A stretch of DNA of 64,000 nt, taken from Ipomoea triloba. Taxonomy: Eukaryota; Streptophyta; Magnoliopsida; Solanales; Convolvulaceae. The notes below the pieces were generated by a model, which was not told where the DNA came from, made no database searches, and saw nothing but the letters and a program-made list of their open reading frames with translations. Made by a program: the position numbers and the translations under genes. The stretch lies in the NCBI RefSeq assembly GCF_003576645.1, contig NC_044916.1, positions 5,208,071-5,272,070 on the forward strand, in the 5' to 3' direction. Positions 47,260 through 57,573 of the stretch are shown here, in pieces. Positions within the stretch are counted from its first letter, which is position 1. The number at the start of each line of letters is the position of its first letter.

Positions 47260-48290
47260 CTCCTATGTAATTAATAATAAATATAAAATGTTACGGAGTT
47301 CCAAAAGTTTAAATCTCCAACCCCAGCCCTCTACGCCCCGGTCTAACACAGCATTTGGAATGATGTAAATCACGATAACTCAATTTAACACATACACAAT
47401 ATCTTTGCTTATTGTGCACTAAGAGGCCTCACTTTGAGGAGTTGTTTTTCTTTAATGATAACGTACATTTAAAAGAATATAATTCCCAGATTCTCTAATA
47501 TAATTCTCTTTTGATTTCGATGGGTTCCGTTTGCGCATGCCAAAAATGAAAAAAAGTGACGTTTGTGGCTTTAGGATTTGTACAATTGTTGAAGAATTTG
47601 AAGCACAAAAAAAGAAAAGGCATCAATGGGGTGTTCAGAATTAAACACATGCATGCACACAGGGTGTACATGTACTTAATTGGACAAGAGCAGCAGACCT
47701 TAGCTTCAACAAAACCAATTTGGAATTGGTAACATTTGATTCTCATGGAAGCTTCGCTTAAACTAGCTTAATTTGGATGGATTTCAAGATACTAATATCA
47801 AATTGAACGATGCTTGTATTTCGTCTCAACTAAAATCCTATACTAATAGTTGGAATGCACATGCAGCTATCTATGTTTATATGTTGTATGTTTAACACGA
47901 GAGGCTCTATAATATAATGGTCGGGACGCATACTAAATTAAAATATAGGGAATTAGATCCATTAGCTAGCTGGAGAAGCATTCCATTTATACTGTCAGAG
48001 GAGCTAGGGAACATGTCGGATTCTTGTCAATAGGTATGACGTGGTGACATGTGGTTAGTATGTAGCTTAGGTCAGTCCCGATATGTGTTAAGCCTTGATG
48101 TGACGTTTGTAATAATGGCAGCAAAGGTGACTATTTTGATTTTTTTTTTATTATGATTTTTTTTTATTAAAATTAATAGAGTGAGAAATAAAGTAAATAA
48201 GCGAACAAAAACTAAACAAAATGTGTTTGCGCATCCATATTCACTAGATCCTCAATTGCATCCCTTAGCATGTGGTGCTATCCAATCTAT
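47260..48290. other. Non-coding DNA
   Basis: No gene or bounded repeat recognised. Confidence 0.4.
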
Positions 48291-48490
48291 ATTTTTTTTT
48301 TTTTAGAAAGAAAGTTGTCTCTCAATGAATATATCGCAAATGACAATTCCAATCCCGTCTTACCACGTTACAAAATTGCTTTACCAATATTTAGATACGA
48401 GTTCATCTCACTTACTCCTCATGAGATATTCTCAAAAGCTACCAAAGAATCACATTCCAATATAACTTTTATTCCAACACACTAATGATC
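48291..48490 (-). mobile_element. Possible LINE 3' fragment
   Basis: Plus-strand T-run at 48291-48304 is the reversed tail. Read on the minus strand, the adjacent 170 bp contain a short block resembling LINE RNase H text (ECDSLVAFENIS), interrupted by stops. Weak. Confidence 0.4.
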
Positions 48491-49131
48491 CAGGATAAAT
48501 AGTCATCCAAAACTCAACTAACAAACACTAATCATATTGAAATTGATTATTATCTTTTCATGAATCCCTCACTATGAAATCAACTAATAATTCTCAAACA
48601 CACCATAAAACGAGGTAATTGATTTTTTACTGTGAACACATGTTTTCCGAAATCTTGTCAAGAACTCAATTATGGGTTCCATCCATCCATCCGTTAATCC
48701 GAAAATTGTGTCGTCAAATAACATATCCTTTTTTATATGCTTAAATTTAGGAATTTGCTAGCCAAGTAGGATGATGAATCCATGTACAAAACAAACAAAC
48801 ATTACAAACGTGTGTATAATTGTTTCACAAGACAGTCAAAATTTCTAGAAGAAACCCAAACCCATGTATACCCCTATTAAAACTCGGATCTGCAAGTAAA
48901 CAGGACAACATGGAAAGTGATCGAGAGGTGAAATAAACTCTGACGCAACAAATTCGGTATCTCTCTTTCTACCATATATTATGTTCCTAAAAATCCACAT
49001 ATTTCCCCATAAAATTCTGTAATTTTCCCCTAAAAAATAGCCCTATATATATTTCACTTTAGTTTCTTCTCCATTCATTCATACACTTCATAACCCATTT
49101 TCTGAGTGAAAGAAGGATTGTTGAAGAAGAA
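48491..49131 (+). promoter_or_regulatory. ABCB upstream region with TATA box
   Basis: A TATA box CCTATATATATTT at about 49041-49053 lies 80 bp before the ATG at 49132, suitable for a start site near 49075. The rest is AT-rich without further recognisable motifs. Confidence 0.6.
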
Positions 49132-52100
49132 ATGGGTTTTGTGGAAGAACAAAAAGAGGAGAAAAGTAAGAAGAAGAAAAATGAAGAACAGAAAGTCCCA
49201 TTCTACAAGCTGTTTACGTTCGCCGATGAGCTGGACTTGTGTCTGATGATCGGTGGCACGTTGGGGGCCATCGGCAACGGGCTAGCGCAGCCGATGATGA
49301 CCGTCATCTTCGGACAGCTCATAAATTCTTTCGGCACTACGGATCCCTCGCATGCTGTTCATGAAGTCTCGAAGGTACTACGTTTGTTTGTTTGTTTGTC
49401 TGTCACATGCATCTGGGCTGTCTTTATCTTGGATCATAAACTTTCATTTATGGTGGTTTACCAAGCAAAGATGTGTACTGTGAATCATGTTAACGACAGA
49501 TCAGTTCTACTTTAACTAGAATCTTGCCCCAATAGGAGTGATCCAGTGGTGATAATTCTGTTATGAGTTTGATTCTTGTCAATACTTTTCTGGTCCAGTT
49601 TTTCAAGGCTATTATTACACATTAGTAGGGTTTACGTAGGATCATACACCCTTTTAGGTAGTGAGGGCAGGTTTTCCTAACACCCTCTTAGTCGACCCTG
49701 TTTACTTCCTTTATATGGTTTCATGCAATTACACAAGAGTATATTTACCTCTTAATTGTGGTTTGTAAGCTATTACACAGGACTAGGTTTACTCTGGACA
49801 CATCCTTTGAATAATTGCTATAGATTTCTCAAGATTAGGGTTTACTCTGGAAACATCATTGAATAATTGTTGTAGGTTTCTAAAAACAAATTGGTTGATC
49901 AAACTTGGATTATTAATTATTTTGGAGTTTTTATTAGTGTTATGAAGAGAAAGCTAGAAACATATTCTTACATAGTATTATTCTAGGTAGGATTATATTA
50001 GGGTTCATAATCTGTGGTGGTATTATGAGATTAAGGTATATAATTTAAAGTGGTGCTATCTAGGATATTTTCATCCTTTCTTTGTACTAAAGCAACACTT
50101 TTTTAGTTGTGTTAACAGATGACCTTAGAAGCATCGGATACTATTCTCTTTACAATCTTTTGTAAGCAAAGCAAAAGAAAGAAACAAATAAAATAAAATA
50201 TCCAACAAACAATACCCGAACTCACAAGAGGCTAAAAATGGAAAAACAAATACTGTATTATTAACTTTTCTTCAACAATTTTTCTTAATATTTGCTTTTT
50301 TAGTTTTAAAATTTGATATTAAAATTGTACTTTTAGTATCTCAATTGTTTCTAATTTATAAATCTAGTCTTTCTCTCAAGACTAAAAATTCTTAGTTTTC
50401 GTTGGACCGGGTTTAGATTTTACTACTTGAATCACAAAGAGTCTATGCCTAAAGAGTCTATGCCTCCATTAAGGTTCAAACATGTAACCCTCGTTTGAGA
50501 GAATTAAAATTATGTCGCTTTACCACAAAGTCTTCAGCTATAATTTTCTTTTTTAATATTAATGAATTAAAAAATGAATTTTTTTTTTCCAATAGTGGGA
50601 GACATAATTATGCTGCGCATGTAATATAAGCTTGTTGGAGAAACTGCTTATGCAACTACAACCATTTCCATTTTCCAAGAAGTATCAACGCAAAGTGGCA
50701 CTATCACATCTGACATGTGACATGAAACATTTCTGTTCCATTCCCAATTCTATTTTTGTCCCCTACTTTAATAGTATTAATAAATTTCAGAATCATTCCA
50801 TAAGATAATTTAACATCCCTGATTCCATGGCATCATTTTTATTATTTATATAATTTCCTAAGTACATGCATATCACTGTATATAATATACTTAAGTGCGA
50901 CTGTGGGGTCGATCGAACACTAAATTTATGACTAAAGGAATTTTTATTCTGCTGATTAAATGTTTGACATAAAATTATAGTTGACTCAATAATGAAACTG
51001 TTTATTGTGTGACTTCTAGATATGTGTCAAGTACGTGTATCTTGCCATTGGCTCGGGCATAGCTTCGTATTTGCGTAAGTGAATTGGATATATAAGAATG
51101 TTTTTTTGAGAATTAGTGTATGTTGTCAACATTTAAGGGAAAATAAAATGTGTTTTTTTAATCCTGTGATTTATAGAGATGTCTTGTTGGATGGTTACTG
51201 GAGAGCGACAGGCTGCTCGTATAAGGACACTGTACTTGCAGACAATTCTAAGACAGGACATTGCATTCTTTGACACTGAAACTACAACCGGAGAGGTTAT
51301 AGGTCGAATGTCTGGTGATACAATTCTCATTCAAGAAGCCATGGGCGAAAAGGTATCTATAAGTTTAAACTTTATTCAATTCTCTTGCCCACAAAAGACG
51401 AAATTCCCTCGCCCTCAAGGTTCCACATGCCAACACGACATAATATAGAGGTAAATCACGGTGACTAAGCGGCCTTTTAGGTGGGAGAACCAGGACATGG
51501 TGCCCACAAAGTACCCACTATATTGGATGTAACTTCCACACTGCTAGGGCTTGATTCTCGATCCTAACTAGCTATATCTTTGCTCACAATCTACTACCTA
51601 AGAACCAAATGAGCTGCCCGTGAAGGCAACATTGTATTGTTCAATTCCCTTAATTGTTTAATTGCCTCGCCTCCAACCCAACATAATAGAGGGGTAAATC
51701 ACGGTGACTAAGCGGCCCTTTATGTGGGAAAATCCGAGCATTATGCCCACATAGTATCCACCACATTGACTGTAACTTCCACACTAGTAGGACTCGATCA
51801 CCGATCCTATATCTTTGCTTACCATCTATCACCCAAGAACCAAATAAGCTGCCCGTGAAGGCAACCCTATATTGTTCAATTCCCTTAATCCTAACTGTTG
51901 TTTGATTATTTCCAGGTTGGGAAGTTCATACAGTTCACTTCAACATTCCTGGGAGGATTCACCATTGCCTTCATAAAAGGATGGCGCCTCGCATTGGTTT
52001 TGTCTTCGTGCATACCCGCCCTGGTTATAGCCGGAGGATTCATGGCGCTGTTAATGTCGAAAATGTCAAGCCGCGGCCAAGTTGCTTATGCACAGGCTGG

Positions 52101-55100
52101 AAATGTAGTGGAGCAGACAATTGGAGGGATTAGAACTGTAATTACAATCTCACTATCTCATCTATATATATACACTGCAGATTTAATTTAAACGCTCTCA
52201 ACTAAAAGTCTAAGCTGATAGGTTGCTTCTTTCACCGGAGAGAAACGCGCGATCGACCAATATGATAGCAAGCTGAAAATTGCTTATAAATCTACAGTCC
52301 AGCAAGGGATGGCTTCTGGCATAGGATTGGGAGTTATATTGCTAATTGTGTTTAGCACTTATGGGCTAGCGGTTTGGTATGGTGGGAAGCTGATATTGCA
52401 CAATGGGTACACAGGAGGAGAGGTGATTAATGTTCTTATGGCCATCATGAATGGAGGAATGTAAGCAACCATTTACAATCATTTTTTAATTCCATTATAT
52501 ATATATACGTGTTAGCGAATTCTGAACTACTGAAAAATTGCACTGCAACTACTATAGCTATAAGTCCTATACAGTGCATTCATGTAGTAGTTGCAGTGCA
52601 ATCCTTCAGCAGTTTGCAGGATTTCAACAATTTTTGTGTTTACTGATTCAGGATTGAAATGACAATGCTAGTGCATTGGGGCAGACAAGCAACTGCTACA
52701 TGAATGCACTACAGCTAGAAGTCCTATGCAGTACATTCATGTAGTAATTGCAGTGCAATCCTTCAGTAGTTTGCAGGATTTCAACAATTTTTGTGTTTAC
52801 TGATTCATGATTGAAATGACAATGTTAGTGCACTGGGGCAGACGAGTCCATCCCTGAACGCATTTTCGTCGGGGCAAGCTGCAGCGTACAAGATGTTTCA
52901 AACGATACATCGAAAACCAGTGATCGATGTGTACGACATGAGTGGCATGGAGCTGGAAGACATGAGGGGCGAAATCGAGCTGAAAGATGTGTATTTCAAG
53001 TACCCAGCTCGAAAAGATGTGCAGATTTTTGCAGGGTTTTCGATATACATCCCCAGTGGGAAAACCGCGGCTCTTGTTGGCCAAAGTGGGAGTGGCAAGT
53101 CTACCATCATCAGTATGCTGGAAAGGTTCTATGATCCTGATTCTGGAGAAGTGCTTTTAGATGGTGTTAATTTGAAGAAATTTAAGGTGAGATGGTTGAG
53201 GCAACAAATGGGGTTAGTGAGCCAAGAGCCAATATTGTTTGCCACTAGCATAAAAGAGAACATAAGCTATGGCAAGGAAAATGCTACAGATGCAGAGATT
53301 AGAACTGCAATAGAGCTTGCAAATGCTGCCAAATTCCTTGACAAGCTCCCTCAGGTAATAATAAATGTGCCCGCAGTCTGGCCTTTCTGTTCTTTTAGTT
53401 GAGACGAAACACATACTTCAGGTTACTGTAATGTCGTGTTTTTGTGTAGGGGCTCGATACAATGGTTGGTGAGCACGGAACACAGTTATCAGGTGGACAA
53501 AAACAAAGGATTGCCATAGCCCGGGCCATTCTAAAGAACCCGAAAATCCTCCTCCTCGACGAAGCTACCAGTGCCTTGGATGCAGAATCGGAACGAATTG
53601 TGCAAGATGCACTCGACAAGGTCATGGCCAATAGGACCACTGTCGTTGTCGCTCATCGTCTGACTACAATCCGAAATGCTGACCTAATAGCAGTCGTGCA
53701 AACGGGCAAACTCGTGGAACAAGGTATGAATCTTGGAGAATACAACTTAGCCTGCAATAAAACAGGACTACTTATCATTTTATTTGATATTTTTTTTGGT
53801 TGAATGTTAGGAACTCATGATGAGTTGATTAAAGACCCTAATGGAGCATATACACAGCTAGTGAAAATGCAGCAAGGAAGCAAGAAAGAAGAGAAGAAAG
53901 AATTGGAAACAAGTATGGTGGATCAATCAAGTGTAGAAGATCAGTTAACTAGATCATCAAGCCTCATGTTATCTGTGCTGAAAAGATCTATGAGCCATGG
54001 ATCATCACGACACTCTTTCACGCATAGTTATCCGATTCCAGGGCTGATTGACATCAACGAATCCGAAATTGCAGATCAACAAGAAGATGCAGAACCAGAT
54101 GCCAAAACACTGAAGCAAAGGAAGAATGTGTCTATTGGAAGGCTTGCCTCCCTGAACAAGCCCGAGATTCCAATTTTGTTTCTCGGAGTTTTGGCTGCGT
54201 GCTTTCACGGAGTAATCTTCCCCATATTCGGCCTCCTGCTCTCCACCGTCATCAAGATTTTCTTCGAGCCCCCGCCACAGCTGAAAAAGGATTCCAAGTT
54301 CTGGGCACTCATGTATGTTCTCCTTGGTATAGCTACTTTGCTGGCTGTCCCCATCCAGAATTTCTTCTTTGGAATCGCGGGGGGGAAACTTATCCAGAGA
54401 ATCCGTTCTTTAACATTCAGGAAAGTCGTCTACCAAGAAATTAGCTGGTTTGATGATCCTGCAAACTCAAGGTACCAATAATACACATATATTAAATGTA
54501 TGTGTAGTTTTGTTATTAGCTTAAACTTTTAGTTGAGATGGAACACATCTTCGATCAATTCCCTCGTGCTGAGTTTAGTTTCTCGTTTCAGTGGTGCAGT
54601 TGGGGCGAGATTATCCACTGATGCATCCACTGTCAGGAGCCTTGTAGGTGATGCTTTGGCTCTAATTGTCCAAAACATAGCAACGGTTGTGGCAGGCGTC
54701 ATAATTGCCTTCACGGCTAATTGGATCCTAGCATTAGTCGTCCTCGTTGTGGTTCCACTACTAGGCTTGCAAGGCTTTATGCAGATGAGGTTGTATGCAG
54801 GATTTAGCGCTGACGCGAAGGTAAATTTACTCCTAACATTAACACTGACCCGAGTCCTTTAATAGTACGTGTTTTGATTGTAACAACAATATATATATAT
54901 AGGTGATGTATGAAGAAGCAAGTCAAGTTGCAAATGATGCGGTTGGGAGCATAAGAACGGTGGCGTCGTTTTGTGCAGAAGAGAAGGTGATGGCCATGTA
55001 TCAGAAGAAATGTGAAGAGCCTGTGAAGCAAGGGGTTAAAGTAGGGCTTATAAGTGGAGGGGGTTTAGGCCTTGGTTCTTTGGTGCTCTATCTTACAAAC

Positions 55101-56246
55101 TCATTTTGTTTCTACATAGGAGCCGTTCTTATCGAACATGACTTAGCAACCTTTCCCGAGGTCTTCAAGGTCAGAATTCAAGAAACAACATAACATGTTG
55201 GATTTTAAATTCTAAAAGTTTAGATGTAAAAAGTAAGTTTTGTTTTTGAATTGTCTGGCAGGTTTTCTTTGCACTGGCAATGACTGCTACTGGGGTTTCT
55301 CAAGCCTCTGCAATGGCACCAGACCTTAACAAGGCTAAGGATTCAGCAACCTCTATATTTGACATTCTTGATAGGAAGCCTAGGATTGATAGTAGCAGTG
55401 AACAAGGTACAACATTAACTACAGTCCGAGGAGATATCGAGCTGGAACACGTAGCATTCAAGTATCCAACTCGTCCCGATATCCAAATTTTCAAGGACAT
55501 GTGCCTCACTATGCCTGCTGGGAAGGTATTTCTAAATTCATTCACAATTTCTTGCCATAGAGTGCTTGAATTTAACTTGTTTTAATTTTCTTTGTTGAAA
55601 GACATGTGCTCTAGTTGGGGAGAGTGGAAGTGGGAAATCGACGGTGATTGGGCTCGTGGAGAGATTCTATGATCCCGATTCTGGAGAAGTGTTTTTAGAT
55701 GGTGTTCCAATTAGGAAACTAAAGCTCAGTTGGTTAAGGCAACAAATGGGGCTAGTGAGCCAAGAACCAGTTTTATTCAACGAGACGATTCGAAACAACA
55801 TAGCCTATGGCAAACATGGGAATGTGACAGAGGAGGAGATAATTGAGGCTGCAAAATCATCCAATGCTCATAACTTCATCTCCTCATTGCCTCAGGGCTA
55901 TAGTACTCCAGTGGGAGAGAGAGGGACACAGCTATCAGGAGGCCAAAAACAGCGAATAGCCATTGCCAGGGCGATACTTAAAGACCCGAGAATTCTTCTG
56001 CTAGACGAGGCTACAAGCGCGTTGGACACACAGTCAGAGCACATCGTGCAGGAGGCGTTGGACCGGGTGATGGTGAACCGGACCACTGTCGTGGTGGCTC
56101 ACCGGTTAGCAACGATTAAAGGGGCTGACTTGATCGCGGTGGTGAAGAATGGGGTGATTGCAGAGAAGGGGAAACACGACGAGCTTTTGAACATCAAGGA
56201 CGGAGTTTATGCTTCCCTTGTAGCACTTCACAACAGTTCGACATGA
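49132..56246 (+). CDS. ABC transporter subfamily B (P-glycoprotein/MDR type), probably ABCB4/11/21-like
   Basis: Full-size membrane ATPase exporter. Twelve exons: 49132-49374, 51020-51074, 51177-51352, 51916-52137, 52222-52460, 52829-53354, 53450-53723, 53811-54471, 54592-54820, 54903-55169, 55262-55525, 55602-56246. They join in phase to 1266 aa, normal length. Layout is TMD1-NBD1-linker-TMD2-NBD2. NBD1 has Walker [10 protein letters not shown], signature LSGGQ and Walker [16 protein letters not shown]2 has [14 protein letters not shown] and [12 protein letters not shown]. Both H-loops read VVAHRL, so both sites look competent. The linker (about 620-690) is Ser/Lys-rich. The clade suggests auxin or alkaloid transport at the plasma membrane, but substrate cannot be read from sequence. 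Introns 3 and 5 hold tandem duplications. A relic second copy lies downstream. Confidence 0.95.
49375..51019 (+). other. ABCB intron 1 (1.6 kb) with SINE traces
   Basis: Large first intron. A plus-strand SINE-like stretch lies at about 49530-49700 (GATCCAGTGGTG then GAGTTTGATTCTTG) and a minus-strand one at 50400-50545 (GTTTGAACCT on the minus strand). No other coding sequence. Confidence 0.4.
51435..51895. repeat. SINE-like repeat in tandem, period 243 bp (ABCB intron 3)
   Basis: GTAAATCACGGTGACTAAGC occurs at 51451 and 51694. The following 190 bp are similar, through CAAATGAGCTGCCCGTGAAG/CAAATAAGCTGCCCGTGAAG to TTGTTCAATTCCCTTAAT. Related text occurs at 46370. Confidence 0.8.
52521..52846. 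repeat. 157-bp tandem duplication including a decoy 3' splice site (ABCB intron 5)
   Basis: Copy 1 ends with AATGCTAG-TGCATTGGGGCAGACAAG (junction 52671/52672). Copy 2 is the real acceptor AATGTTAG-TGCACTGGGGCAGACGAG (52828/52829), exactly 157 bp later. The duplicated block contains a palindrome and the first 18 bp of exon 6. Confidence 0.85.
52522..52617. mobile_element. Tiny palindromic MITE-like element
   Basis: TTGCACTGCAACTACTA and its inverse TAGTAGTTGCAGTGCAA flank a 30-bp centre. The pairing continues outward through AACTACTGAA and TTCAGCAGTT. About 96 bp in all; it lies inside the duplicated block. Confidence 0.6.
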
Positions 56247-57026
56247 AAATGTTTCTCGTTTCGCTGGAATAAACTGTGATTTCTACGCGAATAACGAATC
56301 CATTCTTGCTGGGATTGAAGATGCATTTCCACAGGCCAGACAGCCCCCCAAATGAATACAAACATGCATGTAACATTGTAATGTAATCTTAACATTCTCA
56401 CTTTAACATGTTTGTTTGTAGATAATGCAGTCTGATCTGCAGATTCTCTGAATATCATGTTGATTTATGTTGTACACCAGAGATTTGTCATTGATATTCT
56501 CATATTTTCTACACCCAATCTCAGTATCTTCAGATTATAGTTTAATTTAACTGTCTTTTTCCATCTGCTCATCTATCAAAGTAGCAGTTTTCTAGTGCTA
56601 GTATATGCTCAAAAATCTTAAGGACAAGTTAGACTTCATGTTACTCTAGAGCATTTGATGAACTCAAACCATTTATCTCCATGTTAGAGATAGGACTAAG
56701 GTTGTTCGATTGTTAAAATGTTTGAATTTTTAATGTATCTCTAAAAAGTTTTAGTTTGTTTAGGAGTCTTGTTAAGTCCTTGAGAATCAAGAAAGAACTT
56801 TAACTAAGGCACTCTACTATTGGGATTAATAGAGGTTTTGATGTCTACATTATTATGTTATGGATGAGTCTCAAGTGTAACCGTTTCACAGATCCATTAT
56901 CCGTAAAATGAATCGAATTTATATTGTACTCCGTAATAAATATGAAAATGTAATACTTATGTTGAAAAATACTTGTAAATATTTGAATATGCAGACAAAA
57001 TAGCTAGTATTATTCTAACCAAGGAT
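56247..57026. other. ABCB 3'UTR and flank
   Basis: AT-rich sequence after the ABCB stop; no separate gene. Confidence 0.5.
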
Positions 57027-57165
57027 TGAAACCGTCGTCTCACAAATCTTCATCGCATCTAAAACACTATGGAAAAGAATGGAGTTATTACAGAGAAGGG
57101 AAGACATGAGGATTTTATGGAGTTTATGCTTCCTCAGCAGCACTTCACAGTTCACATGAATACAA
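57027..57165 (+). pseudogene. Relic of a second ABCB last exon
   Basis: AAAGAATGGAGTTATTACAG, then AGAAGGGAAGACATGAGG, then GGAGTTTATGCTTCCTCAGC and AGCACTTCACA follow, in order, the last exon of the ABCB gene at 56145-56235 ([25 protein letters not shown]). Short deletions break the frame. It is the only surviving piece of an upstream-oriented tandem copy. Confidence 0.75.
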
Positions 57166-57573
57166 GTTGAAGATGCCATGATCAGTATTAGATGTATGAT
57201 CTGATTTATGAATGTCATGTCTAATAAAAAAGATGGCTCTATGTTGGACAATAGACATCTATCATTGATATTTTTACATAATGCAATTTACAAATTTTTC
57301 TACTCCTAAAACTCATTCCAATCCTTATACAATCTATCTTTCAACTCCTAAGTCATTTCAATCCATCCCAACCAGCATTTTTAGAAAAGCAGGAATACAC
57401 TATTGTAGCAATTTCAGAGTTGGAATTCCCACAAAATATTATATCCCACTTTTCCCCAAATAAACTATATAACCCCATTTACATATTTCTTTTCACATCT
57501 CAAGTCTCAACATCAGAGTTGTTAACTAGCAGAGAGGTTTGAGGAGAGAACAAAACAAGATATGACTGCAATC

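Noticed and set aside
54529..54714. Antisense ORFs across ABCB and GTE exons
   Set aside because: Mirror-frame shadows of conserved domains on the opposite strand.
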